Assembly (NCBI GenBank): GCA_021776345.1
Contig: JAJFGC010000011.1
Location: 1-34,405 of the forward strand
Direction of reading: 5' to 3'
Origin: Hyphococcus sp.
GTDB lineage: Bacteria; Pseudomonadota; Alphaproteobacteria; Caulobacterales; Parvularculaceae
Length of the DNA stretch: 34,405 bases
The translations under genes and the position numbers were made by a program. Of the stretch, positions 33,267 to 34,405 are shown piece after piece. Position 1 is the stretch's first letter. Each line of letters starts with the position of its first letter. The notes under the pieces are model-generated. The model did not search any database and had not been told where the DNA came from. It saw only the letters and a list, made by a program, of their open reading frames with translations.

Positions 33267-34159
33267 GCATTTCACGCATTGCCTTGCTCGGATTTGGCGA
33301 GGTCGGACAAATTCTCGGTTATGACCTCACCGATCTTAATGCCGGCGCCGTCAGCGCATGGGATATCAAATTCACCGACAGTGACAGCGCGCCCGCCCGT
33401 GCGCTGATCGGGAATACGGTGGGCGCCGGCGAAGACGCCGCCGACGCCGTAAAGAACGCCGACCTTGTCATTTCCGCGGTAACAGCTGAACAAACGCTGG
33501 CGGCGGCGAGCGACGTCGCCGGCTTTCTGGCGGATGGTGCGTTTTTTCTCGATATGAATTCCGCATCGCCATCGGTGAAACAAGAAGCCGCGAAGGCCGT
33601 CAACGCCGGCGGCGGGCGTTATGTGGAAGCGGCGGTGATGTCGCCCTTTCCGCCAAAACGGATGGCGACGCCGATGTTGCTTGGCGGTCCGCACGCCAAT
33701 AAATTTGTTGAGGCGACCGCTGGCCTCGGATTTGCGAATATGTCGGTTTTCAGCGCACAATATGGAACAGCGGCGGCCGCCAAAATGTGCCGCAGCGTCA
33801 TGGTCAAGGGTGTGGAGGCGCTATTGATGGAAGCGTTGCTGACGGCGCGGCGTTACGGCGTTGAAGAAAGCGTCCTCACTTCGCTCGACGATCTCTTTCC
33901 CGGCCCCAACTGGGAAGAATTATCGCGCTATATGATATCGCGCTCCCTCATCCATGGCGGCCGGCGCGCGGAAGAAATGCGCGAAGCAATACGCACCGTT
34001 CGCGACGCCGGCCTGGATGCGCCGATGAGCGCCGCCATCGCCGAACGGCAGGGCTGGGCGGCGCAGTTTGGCGCGGCAAGCAACGAAGCAACGCTGGCGC
34101 CGATGCTCGACGGCATCTTAAACGCAACGCAAAACCGCGAAGGAAGCGTGCGATGTTGA
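33263..34159 (+). CDS. NAD(P)-dependent dehydrogenase, 6PGDH-like with DUF1932
   Basis: A 298-residue protein. Residues 6-15 hold the Rossmann motif IALLGFGEVG; the N-terminal half is NAD-binding as in 6-phosphogluconate/beta-hydroxyacid dehydrogenases, and the C-terminal half (about 190-265: MVKGVEALLMEALLTARRYG...) is a DUF1932 domain. The ATG at 33263 has GGAGG five bases upstream and overlaps the tautomerase stop; an in-frame ATG at 33251 is less likely. It is not LigC, which belongs to a different dehydrogenase family. Placement between LigU- and LigJ-type genes suggests a step in the same route, but the substrate is unknown. Confidence 0.83.
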   Translation: MSISRIALLGFGEVGQILGYDLTDLNAGAVSAWDIKFTDSDSAPARALIGNTVGAGEDAADAVKNADLVISAVTAEQTLAAASDVAGFLADGAFFLDMNSASPSVKQEAAKAVNAGGGRYVEAAVMSPFPPKRMATPMLLGGPHANKFVEATAGLGFANMSVFSAQYGTAAAAKMCRSVMVKGVEALLMEALLTARRYGVEESVLTSLDDLFPGPNWEELSRYMISRSLIHGGRRAEEMREAIRTVRDAGLDAPMSAAIAERQGWAAQFGAASNEATLAPMLDGILNATQNREGSVRC

Positions 34160-34405
34160 TCATAGATTGTCACGGCCACCATACAGTGGCGCCGCAAGCG
34201 CACCTTGACTATCGCACCGCGCAAAAAGCGCGCTTGAACGACGCATCCCTGCCGCGCCCAGGCAAACCGGCGATCAGCGATGATGAGATCCGCGAGGGCG
34301 TTGAACAAAACCAGTTGAAACTGATCAAGGAACGCGGCGCCGACATTACCGTCTTTTCGCCGCGCGCATCTGCAATGGAACCTCATATTGGCGACGCTGA
34401 AACCG
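34153..34405 (+). CDS. ligJ: 4-oxalomesaconate hydratase, amidohydrolase type (partial)
   Basis: The first 84 codons of a gene running off the window end. MLIIDCHGHHTVAP gives the metal-binding HxH pair (His7, His9) of the amidohydrolase fold, and ISDDEIREGVEQNQLKLI followed by ERGADITVFSPRASAM closely resembles LigJ, which hydrates 4-oxalomesaconate to the LigK substrate. The ATG at 34153 lies within the end of the DUF1932 gene (7-base overlap) with AGGAAGCG upstream. It is unrelated to the other hydratase type (GalB). The truncation is only due to the window edge. Confidence 0.87.
   Translation, partial: MLIIDCHGHHTVAPQAHLDYRTAQKARLNDASLPRPGKPAISDDEIREGVEQNQLKLIKERGADITVFSPRASAMEPHIGDAET

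Noticed and set aside
32163-33275. 370-residue minus-strand open frame
   Set aside because: It is exactly antisense to the PrpF-type tautomerase, which is clearly the real gene; Arg/His-rich shadow composition.
1-34405. CRISPR arrays, insertion sequences, prophage or defence genes
   Set aside because: No regularly spaced repeats, transposase or integrase motifs, phage structural genes or known defence families were seen on either strand.

Overview
The window looks like chromosomal DNA of a free-living, probably marine alphaproteobacterium on the Caulobacterales/Parvularculales side. This is inferred from gene order and family content, not from a 16S gene. The indicators are a PopZ (DUF2497) gene next to valS, a pcm-tolC-popZ-valS block, a bolA/DnaJ-like/cobS neighbourhood, a radA-cvpA-purF block, a CC0125-type lipoprotein, and one perfect CtrA-type box (TTAA-N7-TTAA).

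Layout. 0-6 kb: a minus-strand lipoprotein-cupin pair, an FAD oxidoreductase, a minus-strand bolA-rhomboid pair, a DnaJ-like protein, a methyltransferase and cobS with no cobT after it. 6-12 kb: an Asp-rich outer-membrane barrel, a fatty acid desaturase, an AbgT transporter, a carotenoid cleavage oxygenase and a TolB-like propeller lipoprotein. 12-16 kb: radA, cvpA and purF, the last two overlapping by one base. 16-17.9 kb: a SIMPL lipoprotein and a divergent Lrp/LysE pair. 17.9-23.7 kb (minus strand): valS, popZ, tolC and pcm. 23.8 kb: a tRNA-Cys gene with an unusual ACA anticodon. 24.3-30.4 kb: a complete tripartite RND efflux operon (outer-membrane factor, adaptor, permease). 30.6 kb: tRNA-Asn. 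30.7-31.5 kb: a gene-poor gap. 31.5 kb to the end: an operon for the lower protocatechuate/gallate 4,5-cleavage pathway (ligK-, ligU- and ligJ-like) with an extra DUF1932 dehydrogenase; it is cut by the window end.

How the genes fit together. The efflux genes are tightly packed and form one machine. LigJ-, LigU- and LigK-type enzymes would act in sequence after meta-cleavage of protocatechuate or gallate (tautomerisation, hydration, aldol cleavage to pyruvate and oxaloacetate). Ring-cleavage genes are not in the window. No phage, insertion sequence, CRISPR array or defence system was seen. The most unusual signals are the A34 tRNA-Cys and its leader, a calcium-loop-like insert in an outer-membrane efflux channel, a foldable leader in front of the efflux operon, and a CtrA box followed by hairpins in a spot with no protein gene.
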